Under the pieces are notes generated by a model that did no database searches, was not told the origin of the DNA, and worked only from the letters and a program-made list of their open reading frames with translations. 64,000 nucleotides of DNA, from assembly GCA_027082955.1 (NCBI GenBank), contig JALWTA010000011.1, positions 25,202-89,201 of the forward strand. The letters are read 5' to 3'. Within the stretch, counting starts at the first letter, position 1. Each line of letters starts with the position of its first letter. The translations under genes were made by a program, and so were the position numbers. The DNA is from Sulfurovum sp. (GTDB taxonomy: Bacteria > Campylobacterota > Campylobacteria > Campylobacterales > Sulfurovaceae). Below, piece after piece: positions 1 through 9,299 of the stretch.

Positions 1-34
1 ATTATATACAGGGATCAAGATACTTACAAGCGGA

Positions 35-1057
35 CTATCTACCATTGGTCAACCACGCAATCATTTTTTTTATGCCCTCTTCTTTTGATACTTTGGGCTC
101 CCATCCAATCATAGCTGTGATTTTCCGAATATCTGCAACAAAGACTTTCTGATCTGATTCCCGCACCGGAATCATGCGATAGTGCATAACAATATCCAAC
201 TCCGTTTCAAGAAAATCAAATAGCTCTAAAAGAGAAAAAGAGTTTTGCATCCCACCACCGACATTAAATACTTCTCCTTTAATGCATTCGATGTTATCTG
301 CTGCTTTCAAATAAAGCGCAATCATATCACTGGCATACACAATATCTCTGACCTGTTTTCCGTTACCTGAAATGGTGAATGGCTCCTGAAGTACCCCCTG
401 TTGTATCTCAATCGCTTTTTGTGTAAACCACCCTATCCATCCTTGATCATAAGTTGCAAACTGCCGTCCACCATACATGGATGAATGCCTGAAAACGACT
501 GTCTTCAACCCATATATCCTGGCAAAGTCAAGCATATACTGATCAGCACTGCCTTTTGAAGTACCATATGGAGAATGAAAATCAAGAGGTACATTCTCGT
601 CAAAACCATGTGGTTTTTCAAGACAGCGGTATCTGGTAGATGTCTCTTCATAGCTATAACGCTCAAGATCACCATAAACCTTATTTGTGGAAGAGTAGAT
701 CACTGCGGTATCGGGACAGTACTTTCGTACTGCATCAAGCAGGTTAAAACTCCCAATAACATTAACCTCCATATCCATCCTCGGGTCTGTGATAGAAGTT
801 GTCATAGCAACCTGTCCTGCCAAATGGAAAACAACATCAGGTCTATTCTCTTTGATTAAATTATCAACATCATTTGTATTTCGGATATCTCCATGTATAA
901 ACTTGAATGTCCCGCGCTTTTTTAGCCATTCCAAATTTTCGGCACTGCCGTTTCGGTAAAGGTTATCAAAAATTATCAGATCTTCTCCTCGATTCAAAAT
1001 CTCATCTGCCAAGTTTGTACCGAGAAAACCGCACCCGCCTGTAATAAGATATTTCAT
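35..1057 (-). CDS. rfbE: CDP-paratose 2-epimerase (CDP-tyvelose epimerase), NAD-dependent epimerase/dehydratase
   Basis: ITGGCGFLGTNLA Rossmann motif; long stretches recalled from RfbE family (HLAGQVAMTTSI, SSTNKVYGDLE, DFHSPYGTSKGSADQYMLD, RHSSMYGGRQFATYDQGW). Confidence 0.9.
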   Translation of the reverse strand: MKYLITGGCGFLGTNLADEILNRGEDLIIFDNLYRNGSAENLEWLKKRGTFKFIHGDIRNTNDVDNLIKENRPDVVFHLAGQVAMTTSITDPRMDMEVNVIGSFNLLDAVRKYCPDTAVIYSSTNKVYGDLERYSYEETSTRYRCLEKPHGFDENVPLDFHSPYGTSKGSADQYMLDFARIYGLKTVVFRHSSMYGGRQFATYDQGWIGWFTQKAIEIQQGVLQEPFTISGNGKQVRDIVYASDMIALYLKAADNIECIKGEVFNVGGGMQNSFSLLELFDFLETELDIVMHYRMIPVRESDQKVFVADIRKITAMIGWEPKVSKEEGIKKMIAWLTNGR

Positions 1058-2388
1058 TTCCTACCCTTCATAAACACATGGAGTTTTTCAATAATATAGT
1101 CGATTGCACTGTTATCTATCCCTGGATATACGCCTACCCAAAAACTGTCATGCATAATTTTATCCGTATTTACCAGTTCACCTACTTTTCTATAGTCTCG
1201 TTTTTCAACCATCTTTTCAAATAATGGATGCTTGAGTATATTGCCGGCAAACAGGTTTCTCGTTTGGATATGGTTTTTTTCCAGAAACATAACAATTTCA
1301 TTTCTATCAAACCCAACACCATCTTTTAAAGTCATTAAAAAACCAAACCAACTTGGTTCAGAATTCACCTGAGGCATGGGTAAAATAAACGACTCAATAT
1401 CTTTTATACCATGGTAAAGTCTATTAAAATTTTCTTGTCTTTTAGCTATAAACATCGGTAGTTTTTCTAATTGCGCAACACCTATTGCTGCTTGCATATC
1501 GGTGGCTTTAAGATTAAATCCAAAATGGCTGTAAACATACTTATGGTCATAACCTGTCGGCAAACTACCAAAATGCATTTCAAAACGTTTGCCACAGGTA
1601 TTGTCTACACCGCTGTCACACCAGCAGTCCCGCCCCCAATCTCGCATAGAGAGCAAAATCTTTTTAAGTAACGGATTATCGGTGTATACTGCACCGCCTT
1701 CTCCCATAGTAATATGATGCGGAGGATAAAAACTGCTTGTACCAATGTCCCCCCATGTACCTGTTAATTTCCCATTATAAATTGATCCCAGTGAATCACA
1801 ATTATCCTCAATAAGCCAGAGGTTATACTTGTCACAAAACGCTTTTACAGCTTTAATGTTAAAAGGATTGCCTAACGTATGTGCAATCATGACTGCTTTT
1901 GTCTTTTTGCTTATCGCATCTTCCAACTGATCAGTATCAATATTAAAATGGGTTAGTTCCATATCAACAAATACTGGTACTGCTCCATACTGTACAATAG
2001 GTGCTACTGTTGTAGGAAAACCTGCCGCAACGGTAATAACCTCATCACCTCTTTTAATCTGTCTTTCTTTTAATAGAGGGGATGTAAGTGCAAAAAATGC
2101 CAAAAGATTGGCTGAACTTCCACTATTAACCAAAAATGCCCACCGCACACCGAGATATGTGGCAAGCTGCTTTTCAAACTCTTTGGAGTAATCACCATAA
2201 GTCAACCAAAAATCCAATGCACTGTCGACAAGATACTGCATTTCAGTTTCATCAAAAATACGACCGGCATAATTGATACGGGATTTCCCTGCAAAAAAGG
2301 GTGTAGGCTGTTGTTTTTTATGTACTAACGCATAATACTCTTTGGTCTTTTCCAGTATCTCCTGCTTTAACTGTTCCTGTTTATCCAT
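1054..2388 (-). CDS. rfbH: CDP-4-keto-6-deoxy-D-glucose-3-dehydrase (E1), PLP aminotransferase-fold
   Basis: DegT/DnrJ/EryC1-like fold with RfbH-type motifs (GDEVITVAAGFPTTVAPIVQYGAVPVFVD, TSSFYPPHHITMGEGGAVYT); sits in the dideoxyhexose cassette. Confidence 0.92.
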   Translation of the reverse strand: MDKQEQLKQEILEKTKEYYALVHKKQQPTPFFAGKSRINYAGRIFDETEMQYLVDSALDFWLTYGDYSKEFEKQLATYLGVRWAFLVNSGSSANLLAFFALTSPLLKERQIKRGDEVITVAAGFPTTVAPIVQYGAVPVFVDMELTHFNIDTDQLEDAISKKTKAVMIAHTLGNPFNIKAVKAFCDKYNLWLIEDNCDSLGSIYNGKLTGTWGDIGTSSFYPPHHITMGEGGAVYTDNPLLKKILLSMRDWGRDCWCDSGVDNTCGKRFEMHFGSLPTGYDHKYVYSHFGFNLKATDMQAAIGVAQLEKLPMFIAKRQENFNRLYHGIKDIESFILPMPQVNSEPSWFGFLMTLKDGVGFDRNEIVMFLEKNHIQTRNLFAGNILKHPLFEKMVEKRDYRKVGELVNTDKIMHDSFWVGVYPGIDNSAIDYIIEKLHVFMKGRK

Positions 2389-2389
2389 A

Positions 2390-3253
2390 TTACATATCCA
2401 CCATTCTTTGCAGCCCTTCTTCCATATTTACTTTTGGATACCAGCCTAAATGATTTAATTTCGAGATATCTGCTTCCATATGCATATTTTCACCATTTCT
2501 ATATGCTATTGCCCCGAAATTCAATTTTGAAGAGATATTGCTTTGTTGTTTTATCGTTTCAAACAAAAACACAACTATCTGCCTCAACTCTCTTGCTACT
2601 CCATATCCTACCTCAAACTCTTCATACATTTCAAGAGACAAACAATTTTGCATAACAAGCATATAGGCATCTACAACATCATCAATATATACAAAGTCTC
2701 GTTTTTGGGTTCCTTCTGTCAAATCTATCACCGGACTATTCTCTCTCATCTGCTCTATCAACCATGGAATAAATTGATCTTTACGCTGTGTTGGTCCATA
2801 CATATATTCTATCTTCATATTGATCACACGAAGTTTTTGTGAAACAAAATACAGCCACTCTCTAGCATGTTTTTTAGAAAGGGCATAAGAACTTACTTCA
2901 CATGGCAACAGTGTATCAGTATTGACAAAACATTGTACGCCATAACGTTGTGCACACTCATACAGTTCAATCGTAAATAGAAGATTTGTGCTGATCAAAG
3001 GAAGAATGGATTCATTCTCATTGCCATAATCTGTTGCAGTATGCACAACAATATCTATCATATGTTCCGCAAAAATATCTTCCAGTGCTATAGTATCAAT
3101 ATCATATAAAACAATGTCCGATATGAAAGAAGCGATTTGCTCAGTATCTGAACTTGATCGTTTGAGCGCAATAACCTGAATATTTTCATGAACAAAACGC
3201 TTCAGAAGAGCGCTTCCCAAGAATCCCGTTGCTCCACTGAGAAGTACTGTCAT
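2390..3253 (-). CDS. NAD-dependent epimerase/dehydratase, probable CDP-paratose/abequose synthase
   Basis: MTVLLSGATGFLGSALLKRF start; extended SDR; ATG overlaps rfbG stop; cassette position suggests rfbS/rfbJ-type reductase. Confidence 0.75.
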   Translation of the reverse strand: MTVLLSGATGFLGSALLKRFVHENIQVIALKRSSSDTEQIASFISDIVLYDIDTIALEDIFAEHMIDIVVHTATDYGNENESILPLISTNLLFTIELYECAQRYGVQCFVNTDTLLPCEVSSYALSKKHAREWLYFVSQKLRVINMKIEYMYGPTQRKDQFIPWLIEQMRENSPVIDLTEGTQKRDFVYIDDVVDAYMLVMQNCLSLEMYEEFEVGYGVARELRQIVVFLFETIKQQSNISSKLNFGAIAYRNGENMHMEADISKLNHLGWYPKVNMEEGLQRMVDM

Positions 3254-4350
3254 CAGACATTCACCGCCCAAAAAATTTTTTTCATTTTTGCCGCTTCTAT
3301 ATATGCACATAAATCATGATATGTATTGACATATGCATTTTCATAAAATGCTTGATACCATTTTGTCACTTTTTCAATCGTGGTTTGTAAATCCCACACA
3401 TCCCTCCAGCGCAGTTGAGTGTGTGCTTTTGAGCAATCCAGTTTAAGCATCTTCGCTTCATGAGGATGTCCTTCGCCGTCTATCTCATATTCAATTTTGC
3501 TCCAATAAAAACGGGCAGATTCAACTACTTCTTGCACTCTGACGGCATCATCAGAAGGACCGAAATTCCACCCTTGTGCAAACCTTCTCTCTCCTTCAAG
3601 AAGTTTCCATCCAAGATGAAGATAGCCGCTTAATGGCTCAAGTACATGCTGCCATGGTCTTATCGCATCGGGGTTTCTCAAAGATACTTTTTTCTCACTG
3701 CTCGCCGCTATCATGATATCCGGTATAAGTCTATCCTTTCCCCAATCTCCCCCACCTATCACATTTCCCGCTCTGCAGCTTGCCAACAAAACATGATGAT
3801 CTTTATCATATTTCTCTATATTAAAATAAGATCTTCTGTAACTTGAGGTCACAAGTTCTGCACACCCTTTTGATGCACTATAGGGATCATACCCTCCCAT
3901 CGGATCTATTTCCCGATACCCCCAAACCCATTCTTTGTTCTCATATGCTTTATCACTTGTAATATTGACAATGGCCCTGACACTTTCACTTTGACGGCAT
4001 GCTTCAAACACTTTAAGTGTTCCTATCACATTAACCTCATATGTTTCTACCGGATTGATATATGAATAGCGAACAAGAGGCTGTGCCGCCAGATGAAATA
4101 CAATATCTGGCTTATAGCTTTCAAAAACACTATTTAATTTATGTTGATCACGTATATCTCCTTCTATCGATATGATATTCATATCGAGCAATTCAATGTG
4201 ACTTGGATTGGTAGGGATATTTAGAGAATAACCGATAACATTTGCCCCAAGCTTCTGAAGCCAATAGGACAACCACGAACCTTTAAACCCTGTATGCCCG
4301 GTAACAAGAACTGTTTTCCCATTATATATGCCTCCGAAGAGTGTTTTCAT
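3253..4350 (-). CDS. rfbG: CDP-glucose 4,6-dehydratase
   Basis: Start taken at MKTLFGGIYNGKTVLVTGHTGFKGSWLSYWL; RfbG-type motifs HLAAQPLVRYSY, NITSDKAYENKEW, RPWQHVLEPLSGYLHLGWKL. Confidence 0.92.
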   Translation of the reverse strand: MKTLFGGIYNGKTVLVTGHTGFKGSWLSYWLQKLGANVIGYSLNIPTNPSHIELLDMNIISIEGDIRDQHKLNSVFESYKPDIVFHLAAQPLVRYSYINPVETYEVNVIGTLKVFEACRQSESVRAIVNITSDKAYENKEWVWGYREIDPMGGYDPYSASKGCAELVTSSYRRSYFNIEKYDKDHHVLLASCRAGNVIGGGDWGKDRLIPDIMIAASSEKKVSLRNPDAIRPWQHVLEPLSGYLHLGWKLLEGERRFAQGWNFGPSDDAVRVQEVVESARFYWSKIEYEIDGEGHPHEAKMLKLDCSKAHTQLRWRDVWDLQTTIEKVTKWYQAFYENAYVNTYHDLCAYIEAAKMKKIFWAVNV

Positions 4351-4351
4351 G

Positions 4352-5125
4352 TTACCAAACCTTCCATAATGCTCGACCAGATTCCCACATCTGTTGAAGT
4401 TGTATTTTATCACGCAACGTATCCATTGGTTTCCAAAACCCATGATGTTTAAAAGTATATATCTCTCCATCCTCCGCTAAATGCTGAATTGGAGTATCCT
4501 CAAATACAACATGATCTCCTTCGTCAATATAATCAAATATTTTTGGTTCGCACACAAAAAACCCTGCATTAATCCAAGCCCCATCCCCTTTTGGCTTCTC
4601 TTTAAAACTAACAACTCGATTTTCTTTATCAATATCCAACGCCCCAAAACGACCCTCTGGCTGAGCAGCACTCATTGTCATTGCTTTCCCATGCATGGTA
4701 TGAAATTTTAATAGTTCATGTATATTAATATTGCTTACACCATCACCATATGTCAACATAAACGTTTCATTGCCGATATAGTTTTGAATTTTTTTAATAC
4801 GGCTCCCAGTCATACTATTGATTCCAGTATCTAACAGAGTTACTTTCCACGGTTCGCTCGTATTGTTCAAAACTTCCATTTGCCCATTGGCCATATCGAT
4901 AGTAACATCACTTTGATGAAGCATATAATTTGCAAAATACTCTTTAATAACATATCCTTTGTATCCCAACAATACAACAAATTCATTAAACCCATAGTGT
5001 GAATATATTTTCATGATATGCCACAGAATCGGTTTCCCACCAATTTCCACCATCGGTTTTGGACGGATATCTGTCTCTTCACTTAACCGTGTACCGTAAC
5101 CGCCTGCTAACAATACCACTTTCAT
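4352..5125 (-). CDS. rfbF: Glucose-1-phosphate cytidylyltransferase
   Basis: MKVVLLAGGYGTRLSEETDIRPKPMVEIGGKPILWHIMKIYSHYG nucleotidyltransferase signature. Confidence 0.95.
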   Translation of the reverse strand: MKVVLLAGGYGTRLSEETDIRPKPMVEIGGKPILWHIMKIYSHYGFNEFVVLLGYKGYVIKEYFANYMLHQSDVTIDMANGQMEVLNNTSEPWKVTLLDTGINSMTGSRIKKIQNYIGNETFMLTYGDGVSNINIHELLKFHTMHGKAMTMSAAQPEGRFGALDIDKENRVVSFKEKPKGDGAWINAGFFVCEPKIFDYIDEGDHVVFEDTPIQHLAEDGEIYTFKHHGFWKPMDTLRDKIQLQQMWESGRALWKVW

Positions 5126-5163
5126 AAATACTTCCTCTCTTTATCTCTCATGTCTATTTCCTA

Positions 5164-6456
5164 TCAAAAGTTTTCCCATGCTATAACAGGTGCCAACATC
5201 CCTGCTCTTTTCCCCATCCAAAACGGCGAATTACTCAATCCCCCTTGTATTTCAAAAAAGATTGCCGGAGCATCCTCCATAGGTGTTACCAACCACTCCT
5301 TGTTATGCAAAACAGCAACAACTTCAAGTCTATATCGCCCCTCATTGAGTAATCTCTTCGGAATTTGCGTTCTAAGTCGGTTGGGACCTTGTCTTATTAT
5401 TGGCCATGATGCCTCTTCGGTATCATTAAACATCGAATAAAATAACATCGTGTTGGATTCATCATACAAAGCATATCCGACTACCAAAGATTTGTCTATC
5501 TTTTTCACTTCACCCTCAAGTATTATAAAAGGTGTTTCGTTATTCTTTACCACTCCTTTAAGAGGGGTATTCGTTTCATCTACAACTGCAAAAAACGTTG
5601 GTTTAAAATATACATTGTCAAATGCATTGTCATGGTTTTTCCAAAATGCATCTTTCTTCTCTCCGCTGCTCTCGGTATTAAGATATTGTCGGATCAATGA
5701 CGCCACATTATAGCCAAACGCCTTAAGCTCCCCATGCTCCATTAACAACGCAGTATCACACAACTGCTCAATCGCATTCATATTATGGCTGACAAATATA
5801 ACTGTTCGCCCCTCTTCGCTCACTTCGCCCATTTTGCCAAGACACTTTTTTTGAAATTCAGCATCACCGACAGCCAACACCTCATCCACCACTAAAATTT
5901 CCGGCTCCAGATGCGCCGCCACTGAAAAAGCCAAACGCACATACATCCCGCTGGAGTAGCGTTTAACCGGAGTGTCCAGAAATTTTTCTACCTCAGCAAA
6001 AGCGACAATTTCGTCGAACTTCGCTTTTATCTCGGCTCGGCTCATCCCCAAAATGGCGCCGTTGAGAAAGATGTTTTCCCGCCCAGTAAGCTCAGGGTGA
6101 AATCCGGTACCTACTTCCAGAAGACTGGCGATGCGACCGTTGATGTGGATCTTACCTGTCGTCGGTTCGGTGATGCGGGACAGGACTTTAAGCAGGGTGG
6201 ATTTCCCCGCACCGTTACGGCCGATGATACCTACTTTGTCACCCTTGTTGATCTCGAAGTTTACATCCTTTAGTGCCCAGAACTCCTCGGTGGTTTCATC
6301 TTCGATCGTTTTTTCCCTAAAAGGGTTAAGGGAAGTGATGATCTTTTTCCCACTATTGAGTAACACATCCTGAAACGTCTTGTAAGGCTCCTGCTTTTCA
6401 TGTTTGATGGTGTACTTTTTCCCTAGCCCTTCTACTTTTATGGCGATATTATTCAC
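5164..6456 (-). CDS. wzt: ABC transporter ATP-binding protein with C-terminal polysaccharide-recognition domain (Wzt type)
   Basis: Walker A GRNGAGKST, signature YSSGMYVRLAFSVAAHLEPEILVVDEVLAVGD; about 170 aa C-terminal extension. Confidence 0.9.
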   Translation of the reverse strand: MNNIAIKVEGLGKKYTIKHEKQEPYKTFQDVLLNSGKKIITSLNPFREKTIEDETTEEFWALKDVNFEINKGDKVGIIGRNGAGKSTLLKVLSRITEPTTGKIHINGRIASLLEVGTGFHPELTGRENIFLNGAILGMSRAEIKAKFDEIVAFAEVEKFLDTPVKRYSSGMYVRLAFSVAAHLEPEILVVDEVLAVGDAEFQKKCLGKMGEVSEEGRTVIFVSHNMNAIEQLCDTALLMEHGELKAFGYNVASLIRQYLNTESSGEKKDAFWKNHDNAFDNVYFKPTFFAVVDETNTPLKGVVKNNETPFIILEGEVKKIDKSLVVGYALYDESNTMLFYSMFNDTEEASWPIIRQGPNRLRTQIPKRLLNEGRYRLEVVAVLHNKEWLVTPMEDAPAIFFEIQGGLSNSPFWMGKRAGMLAPVIAWENF

Positions 6457-6860
6457 TATTTTATATCTCCATGGTCAATATTCAGCTTCTCTAAAACATT
6501 ATTAAAAAACTGATTTGCAAACACTAAAACTTCTTTAATCTCTTCTCGTTCAGGCAAACTTCTGTCAAACTGCGGATAGGATTCTCTGATATGATATTCT
6601 GTCGCAATAATTAACAACTCTATCTCATCCTCGTCAAACTTCAGATAATTTTGAGTATATTTATACAATTCAATCAAATCATGCGTTTTGGGTATTTTTT
6701 TGTTTTCGTATGCTAAAAACGCCTTGAAAGACTTTTCAATAGCATAATGTATTTCAACGGCTACAATGTCTGTATAGTGCTCGACATCATAGAGCAGTTG
6801 CGCACTGGAAAGATTATGCCATGCTTTTTTCAGCCACTCCTTAGCTGAACTCTCGTTCAT
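6456..6860 (-). CDS. HEPN domain protein
   Basis: Start taken at MNESSAKEWLKKAWHNLSSAQLLYD; HEPN-like pattern AIEKSFKAFLAYENKKIPKTHDLIELYK; paired with MNT nucleotidyltransferase. Confidence 0.8.
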   Translation of the reverse strand: MNESSAKEWLKKAWHNLSSAQLLYDVEHYTDIVAVEIHYAIEKSFKAFLAYENKKIPKTHDLIELYKYTQNYLKFDEDEIELLIIATEYHIRESYPQFDRSLPEREEIKEVLVFANQFFNNVLEKLNIDHGDIK

Positions 6861-7179
6861 ACCACACCTTTCCTTTCTCCAGCAGTTCAACCTTATAGAA
6901 ATAATCATCGCTTTTTTCAACAAACGCAGTAGGGGCGGATAAAATATCTATACCATTCGTTTTGTATTTGAACATCAAATCAATCAAACTTTTTTTTGCT
7001 TTCCGCTCATATTCCCTTGTCTCTTCTGCCTTTAGGTCTTCTTTCAATAAAAAAAGATCGATATCGCTCTCTTCTGTCGGTTTGCCATACGCATAGCTGC
7101 CAAACAAAATAATTTTATCAGGATCCAGCCCCTTTAATCTTTCAACGACCTCACCTTTAATTTCGTCAATATCAACCAC
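6841..7179 (-). CDS. MNT-type minimal nucleotidyltransferase
   Basis: Motif ILFGSYAYGKPTEESDIDLFLL (GSx10DxD); overlaps HEPN gene by about 20 nt. Confidence 0.88.
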   Translation of the reverse strand: MVDIDEIKGEVVERLKGLDPDKIILFGSYAYGKPTEESDIDLFLLKEDLKAEETREYERKAKKSLIDLMFKYKTNGIDILSAPTAFVEKSDDYFYKVELLEKGKVWYEREFS

Positions 7180-7235
7180 CTATACTCCTTTTACCAATCG
7201 TTACAGTTTCCATTCACCTATTATACCAAACTTCA

Positions 7236-8069
7236 TCAAATCACATCCGCAAAGGTTTTTTCGGTTTTTCTAAAATGGTAAATTCCCAAAATACAGAGAA
7301 AGGTTATCATCACAACAGAAATGATTAATTCGGTCATATCAAATGCTGTCCGTCCGCCGCTGATCGCCCACCTGAATCCGTCGATTACCCCTACCATCGG
7401 ATTGAGGTAATAAAGCATACGATACTGTTCAGGCACAATTGTCGTACTGAAACCCACAGGTGAAATATAGAGCCCAAGCTGTACGATGAAAGGCACGACA
7501 AATCTAAAATCACGATACTTTACATTCAGTGCGGCGACATACAATCCAGTACCAAGTGCCGCAAAAAATGCCATGAGCAAAAAAAGCGGAAGCGTTAAAA
7601 TATGCCAGTCCGGCATATAGTGGTACCATGCCATCAAACCGAGCAGTATGACAAAAGAGATCAAAAAATCTACCCCTGCTACAATCACAGATGCTGCCGG
7701 AATAATAAGTCGGGGGAAATAGACTTTTGAGATAAGGTTGCTGTTGCCTATAAGGCTGTTACTGGCATCGGAAAATGCTGTTGCAAAAAATGTCCAGGGA
7801 AGCATGGCAGCAAAAACGAAAATTGGATATGGTACCCCTTCGCTGGGAAGCTTGGCGATCTTGCCAAAAACGACAACAAAAATGATCATTGTCAACAAGG
7901 GACGCAATACCGCCCATGCTACCCCGATGATGGTCTGTTTGTAGCGTACAGCAATATCACGCCATGCCAAAATGTAAAAAAGCTCCCTGTACCGCCACAA
8001 GTCCATCCAATAATGGCGTTCCGACTTCCCCGCTTCTATGGTAAATTCAAACATACTTTTTTCGTTCAT
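7236..8069 (-). CDS. wzm: ABC-2 type polysaccharide export permease (Wzm type)
   Basis: LWRYRELFYILAWRDIAVRYKQTIIGVAWAVLRPLLTMIIF start, six-helix permease, typical NPMVGVIDGFRWAI motif. Confidence 0.92.
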   Translation of the reverse strand: MNEKSMFEFTIEAGKSERHYWMDLWRYRELFYILAWRDIAVRYKQTIIGVAWAVLRPLLTMIIFVVVFGKIAKLPSEGVPYPIFVFAAMLPWTFFATAFSDASNSLIGNSNLISKVYFPRLIIPAASVIVAGVDFLISFVILLGLMAWYHYMPDWHILTLPLFLLMAFFAALGTGLYVAALNVKYRDFRFVVPFIVQLGLYISPVGFSTTIVPEQYRMLYYLNPMVGVIDGFRWAISGGRTAFDMTELIISVVMITFLCILGIYHFRKTEKTFADVI

Positions 8070-8127
8070 CTATCTCTTTCATACAGCACTATAATACAAA
8101 ACATTATAGCCAAAAGTCATCTTTGTC

Positions 8128-9291
8128 TCAATGACACACTGCAATGTTTGTTTCAAGATACCATCGATACAGTTTCTCTATTCCCTCTTCAAGTTCTATA
8201 TTGTGCCGCCATCCCAATGTATGCAATTTCGAAGGATCTGTCAACTTGACAGACGTGCCGTCCGGTTTTTCCGAATTAAAATGCAGTTCACCATTATAGC
8301 CGATAATCTTTTTGATCATAAAAGCCAGATCTTTGATACTGATATCATCCCCCGTACCGATATTGATATGGGTATTACGAATTTCACGGTTCTGAGTCGG
8401 GACATCGGTTTGTTTATTGACAATATCTTTAAAACCAATATTTTCCATAACAAATACGCATGCATCCGCCATATCCTCTGACCAAAGGAATTCTCTTCTT
8501 GGATTACCTGTGCCCCAAATTTCTATCGAGACGGAGCAAGTAGCAGGTAGCGGGTAGCAGGTAGATTTTTTTGCATCGGTTGACTGTATAGCAATGCCAT
8601 ATTTGTTTAAAATATTTAAAATTACTGCTTGAGGCATATTACTATCGATCCCTTCAATTGGATATTTATCCAAATCATTTCGTATCGTTTCCCAGTCATT
8701 CTCTTCCAAACATTTTCCAAGATGCATCTTTCGCATCAGTGCTGGAAGCACATGCGAGGTTTCCAAGTCGAAATTGTCGTTAGGTCCGTAGAGATTGGTA
8801 GGCATCACGCTGATAAAGTTCGTGCCATACTGAAGATTGTAGGATTCGCACATCTTGATACCTGCTATTTTAGCTATGGCATAAGGTTCGTTAGTGTATT
8901 CAAGCTCACCTGTAAGCAGGTACTCCTCTTTCATCGGTTGCGGTGCATGCTTGGGATAGATGCAGGTACTCCCAAGAAAAAGAAGCTTCTTAACACCGTT
9001 TAGATAGCTTTGATGGATGACATTGTTTTGAATCTGGAGATTTTCGTAGATAAAGTCCGCTCTATAGATATTGTTCGCCACGATGCCGCCTACCTTCGCT
9101 GCGGCAAGAAAAACGTACTCCGGTTTTTCTGACGCGAAAAAGTCGGCGACTGCCTGTTGATTTGTCAGATCAAGCTCCGCATGGCTTCTTGTAACAATGT
9201 TGTCATAACCTTTGGATTGCAAAGCTTTGACGATCGCACTGCCCACCAACCCGTTATGTCCTGCCACATATATTTTACTTTGCTTTTTCAT
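8128..9291 (-). CDS. fcl: GDP-L-fucose synthase
   Basis: [74 protein letters not shown]. Confidence 0.95.
   Translation of the reverse strand: MKKQSKIYVAGHNGLVGSAIVKALQSKGYDNIVTRSHAELDLTNQQAVADFFASEKPEYVFLAAAKVGGIVANNIYRADFIYENLQIQNNVIHQSYLNGVKKLLFLGSTCIYPKHAPQPMKEEYLLTGELEYTNEPYAIAKIAGIKMCESYNLQYGTNFISVMPTNLYGPNDNFDLETSHVLPALMRKMHLGKCLEENDWETIRNDLDKYPIEGIDSNMPQAVILNILNKYGIAIQSTDAKKSTCYPLPATCSVSIEIWGTGNPRREFLWSEDMADACVFVMENIGFKDIVNKQTDVPTQNREIRNTHINIGTGDDISIKDLAFMIKKIIGYNGELHFNSEKPDGTSVKLTDPSKLHTLGWRHNIELEEGIEKLYRWYLETNIAVCH
8541..8565. repeat. Heptamer array TAGCAGG-TAGCGGG-TAGCAGG-TAGA inside fcl
   Basis: Exact 7-nt period read directly; translated in frame as [10 protein letters not shown]. 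Confidence 0.85.
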
Positions 9292-9299
9292 CTCTATCG

